Assembly: GCF_001942255.1 (NCBI RefSeq)
Contig: NZ_MKKC01000069.1
Span: forward strand, 1-64,000
Direction of reading: 5' to 3'
DNA from: Nocardiopsis sp. CNR-923
GTDB taxonomy: Bacteria; Actinomycetota; Actinomycetes; Streptosporangiales; Streptosporangiaceae
DNA length: 64,000 nucleotides
Part shown: positions 54,071 to 61,503 of the stretch, piece by piece
Numbering within the stretch: the first letter of the stretch is position 1
Layout: each line of letters opens with the position of its first letter
The notes under the pieces: model-generated
What the model was told of the DNA's origin: nothing
Database searches by the model: none
What the model saw: only the letters and a program-made list of their open reading frames with translations
Translations under genes and position numbers: made by a program

Positions 54071-55180
54071 CTATTCGCCGCGGGGCCAGCTCACCTCGCC
54101 GGCCGGGTGGACCGACTCCAGGAAACGGGGCTCGAACAACGGCTCCAGCGCGGGGATCTCCTCCAGCTGGCCGTTCTCCACCAGAACGGTCGCCTCGTCC
54201 TCCGTGCGGATGAGATCGATGCTGCCGAGCGGGTCTCCCTCCACCGTGTAGGTGCTGACCAGCTCGTACTCCTCCTGCCAGATGCGTGCGTTGTGCACGA
54301 CGTCGTACTCCTGCTCGTCCTCCAGGGCCGCCGCGAACTCGACGCACTCGGTGACGTGGTCCCGGCAGTACTCGAACGCGTAGGAGAGCGACCGCAGGAA
54401 GTCCTCCACGACCGTCGGGTTGGCCTCCGCGTACTCGGCGTCGGTGGCCATCACCCCGAACGACCCGACCACGCCGAACTGGCCGGGCAGCCATTCGATG
54501 AACCGCGCGTCCATGGCGTCCAGCAGGAACGGCTCGTTGGACCGGTACGCCGTCAGCGCGTCGACCTCCTCCTCGACCAGGACGGAGGGGTCGTAACCGA
54601 CCTCCACCAGCTCGATGGAGTCCAGGTCCACGCCCTCGGAGACCAGCATGGCCGCGACGGGCGGAGGCAGGGCGCCCTTGTGTCCGAGCATGGTGCCCGC
54701 CAGGTCGGTGAGCTGCTCCACGTCCGGGCCGGTCAGCAGCGTCGCGATCGGCACGTGCCCGTAGGTGGCGATGCCGATCACGTCGATGCCCTGCTCGTGG
54801 GCCTGGAGGATCTCCCCCTCGTTGCCCATCGAGGTGAACTCCGCCTCGCCGTTGCGCACCGTCTCGGCGTTGCCGAAGGTGTCACCGGTGCCCGGAACGA
54901 TCTCGATGTCGAGGCACACGTCGTCGAAGTACCCGAGCGCCTCGGCCGCGACGGCCTCCAGGATGCTCACCGAGGCCTGGTACCGATAACCGGTGAGGTA
55001 GGTGACCGTGCCCGCGGCCGCGTTGGTCGCGCACCGCTCGTCGTTGACGACGGCGGCCGAACCGGCCTCCTCGTCCTCCTGTGCGCCGCCGCACGCGCTG
55101 CTCAGGAACAGGACCGAGACCGCGGCCGCGGATCCGAGGCGCGACCGCCGCCGTGGGGGTGGGGGGTGGGGGGTGGACAT
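54071..55180 (-). CDS. NMT1/SsuA-like ABC substrate-binding lipoprotein, copy 1
   Basis: A 369-residue binding protein. The lipobox is SSAC after a basic N-terminus. The mature part has GTVTYLTGYRYQASVSILEA, DDVCLDIEIVPGTGDTFGNA and IGIATYGHVPIATLLTGPDV, and ends FEPRFLESVHPAGEVSWP. It is a clear paralogue of the 56779-57894 protein, sharing most blocks. ATG 55180 has AAGGAG upstream; an in-frame ATG at 55258 is less likely. It lies 478 bp beyond the oxygenase gene and probably has its own promoter. Confidence 0.87.
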   Translation of the reverse strand: MSTPHPPPPRRRSRLGSAAAVSVLFLSSACGGAQEDEEAGSAAVVNDERCATNAAAGTVTYLTGYRYQASVSILEAVAAEALGYFDDVCLDIEIVPGTGDTFGNAETVRNGEAEFTSMGNEGEILQAHEQGIDVIGIATYGHVPIATLLTGPDVEQLTDLAGTMLGHKGALPPPVAAMLVSEGVDLDSIELVEVGYDPSVLVEEEVDALTAYRSNEPFLLDAMDARFIEWLPGQFGVVGSFGVMATDAEYAEANPTVVEDFLRSLSYAFEYCRDHVTECVEFAAALEDEQEYDVVHNARIWQEEYELVSTYTVEGDPLGSIDLIRTEDEATVLVENGQLEEIPALEPLFEPRFLESVHPAGEVSWPRGE

Positions 55181-55451
55181 GGCCGGTGACTCCTTCGTGT
55201 CGGGGGCACGTGCCTCCGGGGCGGAAACAGGTGCGGTACACGACAGGACGTGCTTCATGGTGTGCGGTCGATCGCGCGCCGTAGTGGACGGGGCTCGCGT
55301 CGACCTACAGGGCTGCCGGGGCTGGGGACGTGGTGCGCGGGACGGGTACGGCCACCTTGCGTGCGGACGGTGACGATCAAAGGTGACCGTGATGATTCAG
55401 CCCAGGGAACACGCCTGCTCAGCACGAGTCGTATGCCGCATAAATCAGGAC

Positions 55452-55465
55452 TTTAGTGGACTAAA
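55452..55465. promoter_or_regulatory. candidate operator palindrome
   Basis: TTTAG (55452-55456) and CTAAA (55461-55465) form an inverted repeat around TGGA, embedded in the direct repeat GGACTTTAGT/GGACTAAAAC. It is upstream of the copy-1 binding-protein gene and would suit a dimeric repressor or activator. Confidence 0.45.
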
Positions 55466-55581
55466 ACCCCTGTGGTATAGGGGTGCGGCACGCTGGTCAC
55501 TGTGGGCTAAGGCTACGTGGGCGTACGCGCCCGATCGTCACCCGGCGTGATGTGGCGCTCGTCACTCGACATCGGGGCGAT

Positions 55582-55611
55582 GGGGGCCGCCGTGGGATGA
55601 CGGCGGCCCCC
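55582..55611 (-). terminator. terminator after the flavin monooxygenase gene
   Basis: GGGGGCCGCCGT (55582-55593) pairs with ACGGCGGCCCCC (55600-55611) over GGGATG. Confidence 0.82.
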
Positions 55612-55658
55612 ACCCCCCGCACCCCGGCACGGGGAGCGGGGGTGGGGAGTGGTCCCGG

Positions 55659-56744
55659 TCAGCGGCTCGTGGCCGTGACGGCCTCGGGGCGCAGACGCGG
55701 CATGACCGCCTCGCCGAACGCCGCCAGGTCCGCTTGGTAGTCCGGGAAGATCAGCATCAACCCGTCCAGTTCGGCGAATCCGACGATCTCCTGGATCCGT
55801 TCGGTCACCGTGTCGGGCGAGCCGACGACGAACGGCGTCTGGAACGCCTCGTCCTCCGGCTTCTCCGCGGTGAGGGAGAGCGCCTTGTCCGCGGGCAGCC
55901 CCCACGAGCGCTTCATGTTGACGATCGCGTCGATGTCCGCGCCCCGCCCGTACTCGGCGCGGCGGGCCTCGGCGGCGGCGTCGGTCTCGTCCATCACGAC
56001 GGTCAGCATCGAGTACGTCCTGATCCGCCGACCGAGCGCCTGCGCCCGCTCACGCACGTCGCGGCTGGCGTCGCGCAGGCCCTCCAGGGTCGACGCGGTC
56101 AGGAACGACCCGTCGCAGTGCCGCGCCTGGAAGTCCAGGCCGGTCTCGGAACGGCCCGCGCTGATCAGCGTCGGCATCGGGTCGGGGTGCGGACGCGACC
56201 GGCAGTCCTCCAGACGGTGGAACTCACCGTCGAAGGTCACCGAGTCCTCGGTCCACAGCCGCTTGACCAGTGCGGTCCACTCCTCGGTGAACCGGTACCG
56301 GTCGGCGTGCGACAACTCCTCGCGCCACAGGCCCATCTGCGCGAACTCGTCCACGTAGGAGCCGACCACGATGTTCAGCCCGGCCCTGCCGCCGCTGATC
56401 TCCTGGAGGGTGGTGAACATCTTCGCGGTCAGGGCGGGGTGGAACAGGTTGGTGTGGACGGTCGACCACACCTTCACCCGCTCCGTGGCCTCGGCGAGCC
56501 CCGACATCATGGTCATGGACTCCAGGGTCCGGCCCCAGTGGTCGGTGGCGCCGTCGTAGCCGCGCCACTTGCCCATCGACATGATGAAGTCGAAACCGTT
56601 CTCCTCCGCCAGGACGGCGGAGCGGCGGTTGTACTCGTAGCTCGCCTCGGGGTGCGGAGCGGTCTCGGAGATGATCCACCCGCCGTTGCCGATCGGCAGG
56701 AAGAGACCGTACTCCGTCGGTGCCGTCACACCTGGTTCAGTCAT
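55659..56744 (-). CDS. RutA-like LLM-class flavin monooxygenase
   Basis: A 361-residue bacterial-luciferase-fold FMN monooxygenase. It resembles the pyrimidine oxygenase RutA along its length: YGLFLPIGNGGWIISETAP, NGFDFIMSMGKWRGYDGATD, HWGRTLESMTMMSGLAEATE, ISGGRAGLNIVVGSYVDEFA and PTLISAGRSETGLDFQARHC. Enzymes of this branch use FMNH2 and oxygen to open or oxidise heterocyclic rings. ATG 56744 follows AAGGAG; GTG 56765 has no ribosome binding site. It is encoded with an ABC importer and two flavin reductases, so an imported heterocycle (uracil-like?) is the probable substrate. RutB-E homologues are not in the window. Confidence 0.82.
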   Translation of the reverse strand: MTEPGVTAPTEYGLFLPIGNGGWIISETAPHPEASYEYNRRSAVLAEENGFDFIMSMGKWRGYDGATDHWGRTLESMTMMSGLAEATERVKVWSTVHTNLFHPALTAKMFTTLQEISGGRAGLNIVVGSYVDEFAQMGLWREELSHADRYRFTEEWTALVKRLWTEDSVTFDGEFHRLEDCRSRPHPDPMPTLISAGRSETGLDFQARHCDGSFLTASTLEGLRDASRDVRERAQALGRRIRTYSMLTVVMDETDAAAEARRAEYGRGADIDAIVNMKRSWGLPADKALSLTAEKPEDEAFQTPFVVGSPDTVTERIQEIVGFAELDGLMLIFPDYQADLAAFGEAVMPRLRPEAVTATSR

Positions 56745-56778
56745 TCCTTCAGACTCCTTGGTCACTTCCGTGCTCTGA

Positions 56779-57894
56779 CTACTCTTCGGCGGGCCAGGTC
56801 ACTTCGCCGTTGGTGTGGACGCCCTCCAGGAAGCTCGGCTCGAAGAGGGGCTCCAGCTCCGGCAGTTCGTCGAGCTGGCCCGCGTCCACGAGCGTCTGGC
56901 CCTCGGCCTCGGTCGCTTCGAGGTCGATGTACCCGACCGGGGCGTTCTCCCGGGTCGTGCCCGTGGCCAGGTCGCTCTCCGCCTGCCAGACGCGAAGGTT
57001 GTGCTCGACGTCGTAGCCCGAGTCGCTCAGCTCGGCCGCGTAGGCGACGCACTCCTCGCCGTTCTCGGTGACCACGCAGTACTCGAAGGCACGCGACAGT
57101 GCCCGCAGGAAGTCCTCGACGACGGTCGGGTTCTCCTCGGCGAATTCCGGCGAGGTCGCCATGACGCCGAAGGAGCCGACCACGCCGTACTCCTCGGGCC
57201 GCCACTCGGTGAACTCCTCGCCCATGTCCTCCAGGAGGAACGGCTCGTTGGAGCGGAACGCGGTCAGCGCCTGGACCTGGTCGCGCGGCAGGACGCTGGG
57301 GTCGTAGCCGACCTCGACCTGCTCGACCTCGTCGAGGTTCACGTCCTCGGTGGCCAGCATGGCCTCCAAGGGAGCGGGCAGCATGCCCTTGTGACCGAGC
57401 GTGGTCCCCTCCAGGTCGCCGAGCTCCTCGACGTCCGGGCCGGTCAACAGCGTCGCGATGGGCACGTGCCCGTAGGTGGCGATGCCCATGACGCTGATGT
57501 CGGACGTGTTCGCCTGGAGGATCTCGGCCTCGTTGCCCAGCGAGGTGAACTGCGCGGTGCCCGCGGCGACCAACTGGGCGTTGCCGATCGTGTCACCGCT
57601 GCCGGGCTGGATCTCCACGTCCAGGCACACGGAGTCGAAGTACCCGAGCGCGTCGGCGGCGATCGCCTCCAGGATGCTGACCGAGGCCTGGTACTGGTAG
57701 CCGGTGACGTAGGTGATCGTTCCGGCGGCCTCGTTGGTCGCGCACCGTTCGTCGTCGACGATGGTCGCGACCGCGGGCGCCTCGTCCTCCTGCTGCCCGC
57801 CGCACGCCGAGACCAGCAGGACGGCGGACGCCGCCGCCGCCGAGGCCGCTGCGCGTAGGCGCCGGGGGCGGGGAGGAACGATGGGGATGGTCAT
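56779..57894 (-). CDS. NMT1/SsuA-like ABC substrate-binding lipoprotein, copy 2
   Basis: A 371-residue binding protein. The Ala-rich signal ends in lipobox VSAC. The mature part has GTITYVTGYQYQASVSILEA, DSVCLDVEIQPGSGDTIGNA, MGIATYGHVPIATLLTGPDV and FEPSFLEGVHTNGEVTWP, closely matching copy 1. ATG 57894 has GGAG upstream; ATG 57912 overlapping the permease stop is an alternative. It belongs to the operon with permease, ATPase, oxygenase and reductases and supplies the imported substrate. Confidence 0.87.
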   Translation of the reverse strand: MTIPIVPPRPRRLRAAASAAAASAVLLVSACGGQQEDEAPAVATIVDDERCATNEAAGTITYVTGYQYQASVSILEAIAADALGYFDSVCLDVEIQPGSGDTIGNAQLVAAGTAQFTSLGNEAEILQANTSDISVMGIATYGHVPIATLLTGPDVEELGDLEGTTLGHKGMLPAPLEAMLATEDVNLDEVEQVEVGYDPSVLPRDQVQALTAFRSNEPFLLEDMGEEFTEWRPEEYGVVGSFGVMATSPEFAEENPTVVEDFLRALSRAFEYCVVTENGEECVAYAAELSDSGYDVEHNLRVWQAESDLATGTTRENAPVGYIDLEATEAEGQTLVDAGQLDELPELEPLFEPSFLEGVHTNGEVTWPAEE

Positions 57895-57908
57895 GCGGAC
57901 AGCTCCGA

Positions 57909-58730
57909 TCATGAGGGGTTTGTCAGTTGAGACTCGTGCCAGAACAGGAGTCTGCGCTCCAGGAGGGCGGTGAAGGCGAGCATGAGCACGCCCATCGTCG
58001 CCAGGCAGGCGATGGCCGCGTACACATGGGGCAACTGGGCGTTGGCCGCCGCGTTGCGGATCATCGTCCCGAGCCCGCTGGAGGACCCGGCCGCGACGAA
58101 CTCGGCGACGACCGCCCCCACGATGGACAGCGGAAGGACCACGCGGAGCGCGGCCAGGGCGTAGGGCAGGCTGCTGGGAAGTCGCAGTTTCAGCAGCACC
58201 TCCAGCCGGGAGGCGTGCAGCGTCCTGAACACGTGCAGCGCCGGACCCGGGACCGAACGCAGGCCGGTGGTGACGTTGATCAGGACGGGGAAGACGGTCA
58301 CGATCGCCGTGACGATGACCTTGGGAGTCATGCCGAACCCGAACGCCACCACCAGGGCGGGCGCCAGCGCGACGACCGGGGTGACGTTCAGGACGACGGC
58401 GAGCGGCATGATCGCCCGGCGCAGGACGGGGATCTCCGACATCAGCAACGCCAGGACGAACGCCGTTCCGGCTCCCCACGCCACGCCGAGCAGCGCGATC
58501 TGGAGCGTGGACCAGGCGTTCTCCACGAAGAGCACGGGGTCGGAGACCAACGTCCGGCCGACCTCGGAGAGTGTGGGAAGGACATAGGGGTGCTCGGCGG
58601 CGATCCACGACCACCCCGCGCCGACCAGCGCGACCGCGACGACGGTCGGCAGCCACACGCGTGGGGACAACGGGGATCGGCGCCCTCGGCGCTTCCTGGG
58701 GCGTCGGGGGCCGGGCGGGTTCCCGGACAC
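57909..58730 (-). CDS. ABC transporter permease (SsuC/ThiX/RutG-context type)
   Basis: A 273-residue permease with a basic N-terminus and six predicted transmembrane helices. The ATPase-coupling loop is HVFRTLHASRLEVLLKLRLP, followed by SSLPYALAALRVVLPLSIVG and AVVAEFVAAGSSSGLGTMIR, typical for the nitrate/sulfonate/hydroxymethylpyrimidine importer family. GTG start at 58730. Third gene-product class of the uptake operon. Confidence 0.9.
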   Translation of the reverse strand: MSGNPPGPRRPRKRRGRRSPLSPRVWLPTVVAVALVGAGWSWIAAEHPYVLPTLSEVGRTLVSDPVLFVENAWSTLQIALLGVAWGAGTAFVLALLMSEIPVLRRAIMPLAVVLNVTPVVALAPALVVAFGFGMTPKVIVTAIVTVFPVLINVTTGLRSVPGPALHVFRTLHASRLEVLLKLRLPSSLPYALAALRVVLPLSIVGAVVAEFVAAGSSSGLGTMIRNAAANAQLPHVYAAIACLATMGVLMLAFTALLERRLLFWHESQLTNPS

Positions 58731-58785
58731 GGGACGCGGTCGACGCCCGCCGATCTGTTGACGGTGGCCACGTTCTCTCCTCCCG

Positions 58786-59586
58786 TCACTGCGGGATCAG
58801 GTCGTCGGGGGCGGCGCCGCTCTCCCATGCGCCGAGCAGCGAGGCGCGGACGCGGTCCTCCAGGGCGTGCCCGCGGGGACCGGTCACCTCGTCGCCGCGC
58901 GGCCGGGGGAGGTCGACGGGGATCACCTCGTGCACGCGGCCGGGGCGGGCGGACATGACCACGATCCGGTCGGAGAGCGTGACCGCCTCCCGGACCGAGT
59001 GCGTGACGAACAGGACCGTCGTCGACATGCGCTCCCACAGGCGCAGCAGGTGCCACTGCAGCGCCTCGCGGGTGAACTCGTCCAGGGCGGAGAAGGGCTC
59101 GTCCATGAGCAGCAGGTCGGGGCGCGTGCCGAAGGCGCGCGCGATGGCGACGCGCTGACACATGCCGCCGGACAGCTCGTGCGGGTACTTGCGGGCAGCG
59201 TCCTCCAGCCCGACCATCCTCAGCAGCTCGTCCGGGTGCTCGGCGCCCTTTCCGGCCCTGCGGTTGACCCGGGCGGGCAGGGAGACGTTGCGCCGCACGT
59301 TCAGCCACGGCAGGAGCGCGGGGGTCTGGGGGACGAAGCCGACGGCCTTGGCCGCGCACATCTGGCGGGGCGTGGCGTCGAAGACCGTCACGGCGCCCTC
59401 GTCGTAGTCCTCCAGACCGGCGACGACGCGCACGAGGGTGGACTTGCCGCAGCCGCTGGGGCCGATGAGGCTGACGAACTGTCCCCGGGGGACGTCGAGG
59501 TCGATGCGGTCGAGGGTGGGCCGGTGCGGGTCGCCGCCCTCGTAGATCTTGGTGAGCCCACGGACCTCGATGCGTTCACTGGTCAC
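58786..59586 (-). CDS. ABC transporter ATPase (SsuB/TauB-like)
   Basis: A 266-residue ATPase. Walker A is GPSGCGKST, the Q-loop VGFVPQTPALLPWLNV, the signature LSGGMCQRVAIARAF (Cys where Gln or Arg is usual), Walker B LLLMDEPFSALDE and the switch His in FVTHSV. GTG 59586 overlaps the flavin-reductase stop by four bases (GTGA). It drives uptake with the permease and binding protein downstream. Confidence 0.92.
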   Translation of the reverse strand: MTSERIEVRGLTKIYEGGDPHRPTLDRIDLDVPRGQFVSLIGPSGCGKSTLVRVVAGLEDYDEGAVTVFDATPRQMCAAKAVGFVPQTPALLPWLNVRRNVSLPARVNRRAGKGAEHPDELLRMVGLEDAARKYPHELSGGMCQRVAIARAFGTRPDLLLMDEPFSALDEFTREALQWHLLRLWERMSTTVLFVTHSVREAVTLSDRIVVMSARPGRVHEVIPVDLPRPRGDEVTGPRGHALEDRVRASLLGAWESGAAPDDLIPQ

Positions 59587-60095
59587 GCGGCGGCCAACCT
59601 TCGGAAGCGCCGCCCCTGGTAGACGAGCGGGGCGGTCTTCCCGGCCCGGACGCGGGCGACGTCGACGAGGAACATCGTGTGGTCCCCCGCGGAGTGCCGT
59701 GCGTGCACCCCGCCCTCCAGGATGACGGCCGCGCCGGGCAGGACCGGGGCGCCCAGGTCGCCGCGGGCGAACTCGGCCGAGCCGAACTTGTCGGCCCCCC
59801 GCGTGGCGAACAGGGTGGAGAGGCGCTCCTGTCCGTCGGCGAGGACGTTCACGGCGACGGTGCGCGCGTGGGCGAACGCCTCGTGGCACTCGGCGGTGGT
59901 CGCCAGGAAGACCCCGATCAGCGGCGGGTCGGCGGACACGGAGACGACGCTGTTGGCGGTGAAGCCGTGGCGACCGGACTCGACCTCGGTGGTGATCACG
60001 CAGACGGACGTGGCCATGCGGGCGAGGCCGTCGCGGAAGGCGGAGGGGTCGCGGTGGGCGTCGGCGGCGTGCGGGCTGGGTTCAGGAAAGGTCAA
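59583..60095 (-). CDS. flavin reductase (RutF/HpaC-like)
   Basis: A 170-residue flavin reductase-like FMN-binding split-barrel protein: FRDGLARMATSVCVITTEVE, GRHGFTANSVVSVSADPPLI, then AFAHARTVAVNVLADGQERL and GDHTMFLVDVARV. It supplies reduced FMN to a monooxygenase. TTG 60095 is the start, with GAGGAG seven bases upstream. It is coupled to the ATPase gene and in one operon with the RutA-like oxygenase, its natural partner. Confidence 0.88.
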   Translation of the reverse strand: MTFPEPSPHAADAHRDPSAFRDGLARMATSVCVITTEVESGRHGFTANSVVSVSADPPLIGVFLATTAECHEAFAHARTVAVNVLADGQERLSTLFATRGADKFGSAEFARGDLGAPVLPGAAVILEGGVHARHSAGDHTMFLVDVARVRAGKTAPLVYQGRRFRRLAAA

Positions 60096-60182
60096 GCCTG
60101 CTCCTCAGGGGACGGACACGTGCGCTCGGCCGCCGCGGGGAGGGGGCGGCGGCCGAGCCGGGGGACGGTGGAGTCTGCCGGA

Positions 60183-60721
60183 TCACGTGCGTACCGGGAG
60201 TGCGTCGATGACCGAGGAGAGCGTCCGCGCGTGCCGGTCGTACCAGCGCACGGCGGGGTCGGTGTCGCTGCCCAGCTCCCCGAGCACGGCCTCCTTGAGG
60301 TACAGCGCTGGGGTGGGGCAGATGGCGGACAGCTCGACCAGGACCGGGCGCAGGGACGCCTCGGGGGCGGACGAGTGCGCGTCGGACGCGCCGACCATGA
60401 GGGGAACGCAGACGGTGCCGCGCAGCGACTCGGGGGGCATGCGGTCCAGGAAGGACTTGAGCAGGCCGGTGAACGTGCCTTGTAGACGGGGCTGGCCGCG
60501 ACGAGCAGGTCGGCGGACCGCACGGTGTCGACGGCGGAGTCGACGTCGGCTGCGCGGGGGTCGAGCACGGCTGGGCCGTAGGCCGACAGGTCGACGGTCT
60601 CGACCGGTGCGTCGGACCGGATCGCGGCCGAGAGCAGACGAGCGAGGTGCTCTGCCGCGCGTGCGGTGCGTGAGCCCGAGCGGGGATTACCTACCAGCGC
60701 TACCACATGGGATGAGCCCAC
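60183..60721 (-). CDS. NAD(P)H-dependent FMN reductase, SsuE-like (frame broken near 60480)
   Basis: About 180 residues after repair. HVVALVGNPRSGSRTARAAE is the flavodoxin-like FMN loop, ADLLVAASPVYK the second, and after the break TFTGLLKSFLDRMPPESLRG continues the family. One added base in AAG G(G)C ACG TTC restores the frame; the rest runs to 60183 ending SVIDALPVRT. GTG 60721 follows GGAGGG. It is the promoter-proximal gene of the oxygenase/uptake operon and a second source of reduced flavin. Confidence 0.82.
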
Positions 60722-60815
60722 GGGACACCCTCCAGACAAGACTCCTCCGGTGGGGAACCGGAGACTTCGACGGAGAGCGGGCGGAAGCAGGATCGTCGAC
60801 GGCCCGCGGAGATCG

Positions 60816-60827
60816 TTGACCCGTCAA
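60816..60827. promoter_or_regulatory. palindrome TTGACCCGTCAA upstream of the oxygenase operon
   Basis: TTGAC (60816-60820) and GTCAA (60823-60827) form a 12-bp inverted repeat about 95 bp upstream of the first gene of the operon, in the only AT-rich stretch there (AAAAATGGATGAATTG near 60840). A plausible GntR- or LacI-type operator. Confidence 0.5.
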
Positions 60828-60865
60828 AGGTAGGGGCGAAAAATGGATGAATTGTGAAGAAGTGG

Positions 60866-61267
60866 TCACGGGACGATATCCATACGCTGCACGTTCCGCC
60901 CCTCGTCCACCAGGTGGACCTCGATCCGGTGAGCGGCCAGGGCCGCGGGCAGCCAGGCGCCGTGGCCCAGCAACCGGGTGAAGGGCGTGCTCAGCGCCAG
61001 GACGGCCCGCGCGTCGGGAAAGCCGGTGTCCCTGAGCCAGGCGAGCTTGAAGGCGTCGGCGATGACCTTGTTGCGTTGGTTCGACTTGATCTGTCCCCAA
61101 TGGATGTAGCACTGGCCGAGCACGGTCGTGGGGGTGTCGTCCGCGCAGTCCACGCCGACTCGGACGCCGCTCGGGAGGGTGAACTCCCGGGGGGCGAGCG
61201 GTGTTCCGAAGTAGGCGGAGAGCGTCGCGTGTGGTTCTGAGGGACCTGTACGGTCCTTGGTGTCCAT
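60866..61267 (-). CDS. hypothetical protein
   Basis: A 133-residue protein, conserved-looking throughout: TLSAYFGTPLAPREFTLPSG, GQCYIHWGQIKSNQRNKVIA, FKLAWLRDTGFPDARAVLAL, ending VHLVDEGRNVQRMDIVP. The IHWGQIKSNQRNKVIADAF segment, with alternating acidic and Lys residues in a strand-helix pattern, faintly recalls PD-(D/E)XK nucleases, but this is weak. Neither ATG 61267 nor ATG 61294 has a ribosome binding site; the latter lies close to a CATTAT box and may be leaderless. Confidence 0.6.
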   Translation of the reverse strand: MDTKDRTGPSEPHATLSAYFGTPLAPREFTLPSGVRVGVDCADDTPTTVLGQCYIHWGQIKSNQRNKVIADAFKLAWLRDTGFPDARAVLALSTPFTRLLGHGAWLPAALAAHRIEVHLVDEGRNVQRMDIVP

Positions 61268-61405
61268 CAGCGCATGTCTCGGTGTGTGCCCCATGTGACG
61301 AGACGATAATGCACGGGAACCCGCAAGGCACGGGGCTTGTGCCTTTGTGCTCACTCTCGGCGAGAATTTCCTGGGACTTCGTCTCGCCTCGTCGCGCAGA
61401 GTCGC

Positions 61406-61419
61406 GTGACGCTCGTCAC
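61406..61419. promoter_or_regulatory. Crp-like palindrome in a divergent promoter region
   Basis: GTGACG-CT-CGTCAC is a perfect 14-bp inverted repeat matching the GTGA-N6-TCAC consensus of Crp/Fnr-type regulators. It lies between the unknown gene (minus) and the MFS gene (plus), about 85 bp before the MFS start. Confidence 0.55.
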
Positions 61420-61503
61420 ATCGCGTGCATCGGCGTTGATCACGACCATCGTGGTGGTCGTACGGTCGGGGCGCTGGGACCCCTCCGAACATGGGAGAAC
61501 GAC

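Larger units (their letters stand above)
55181..55658. other. promoter region of the copy-1 binding protein
   Basis: About 480 bp without a gene. It contains a TTTAG-TGGA-CTAAA palindrome and CCCCT-AGGGG hairpin (55452-55483), AT-rich sequence (CATAAATC near 55439) and, at the right, the terminator of the oxygenase gene. The AT-rich block is the only one in the neighbourhood and probably holds the promoter reading leftwards. Confidence 0.5.

Noticed and set aside
52925..55189. Single 754-residue desaturase fusion protein
   Set aside because: After residue 345 the frame is exactly antisense to the copy-1 binding-protein gene; a one-base repair near 53945 gives a natural stop and normal desaturase length.
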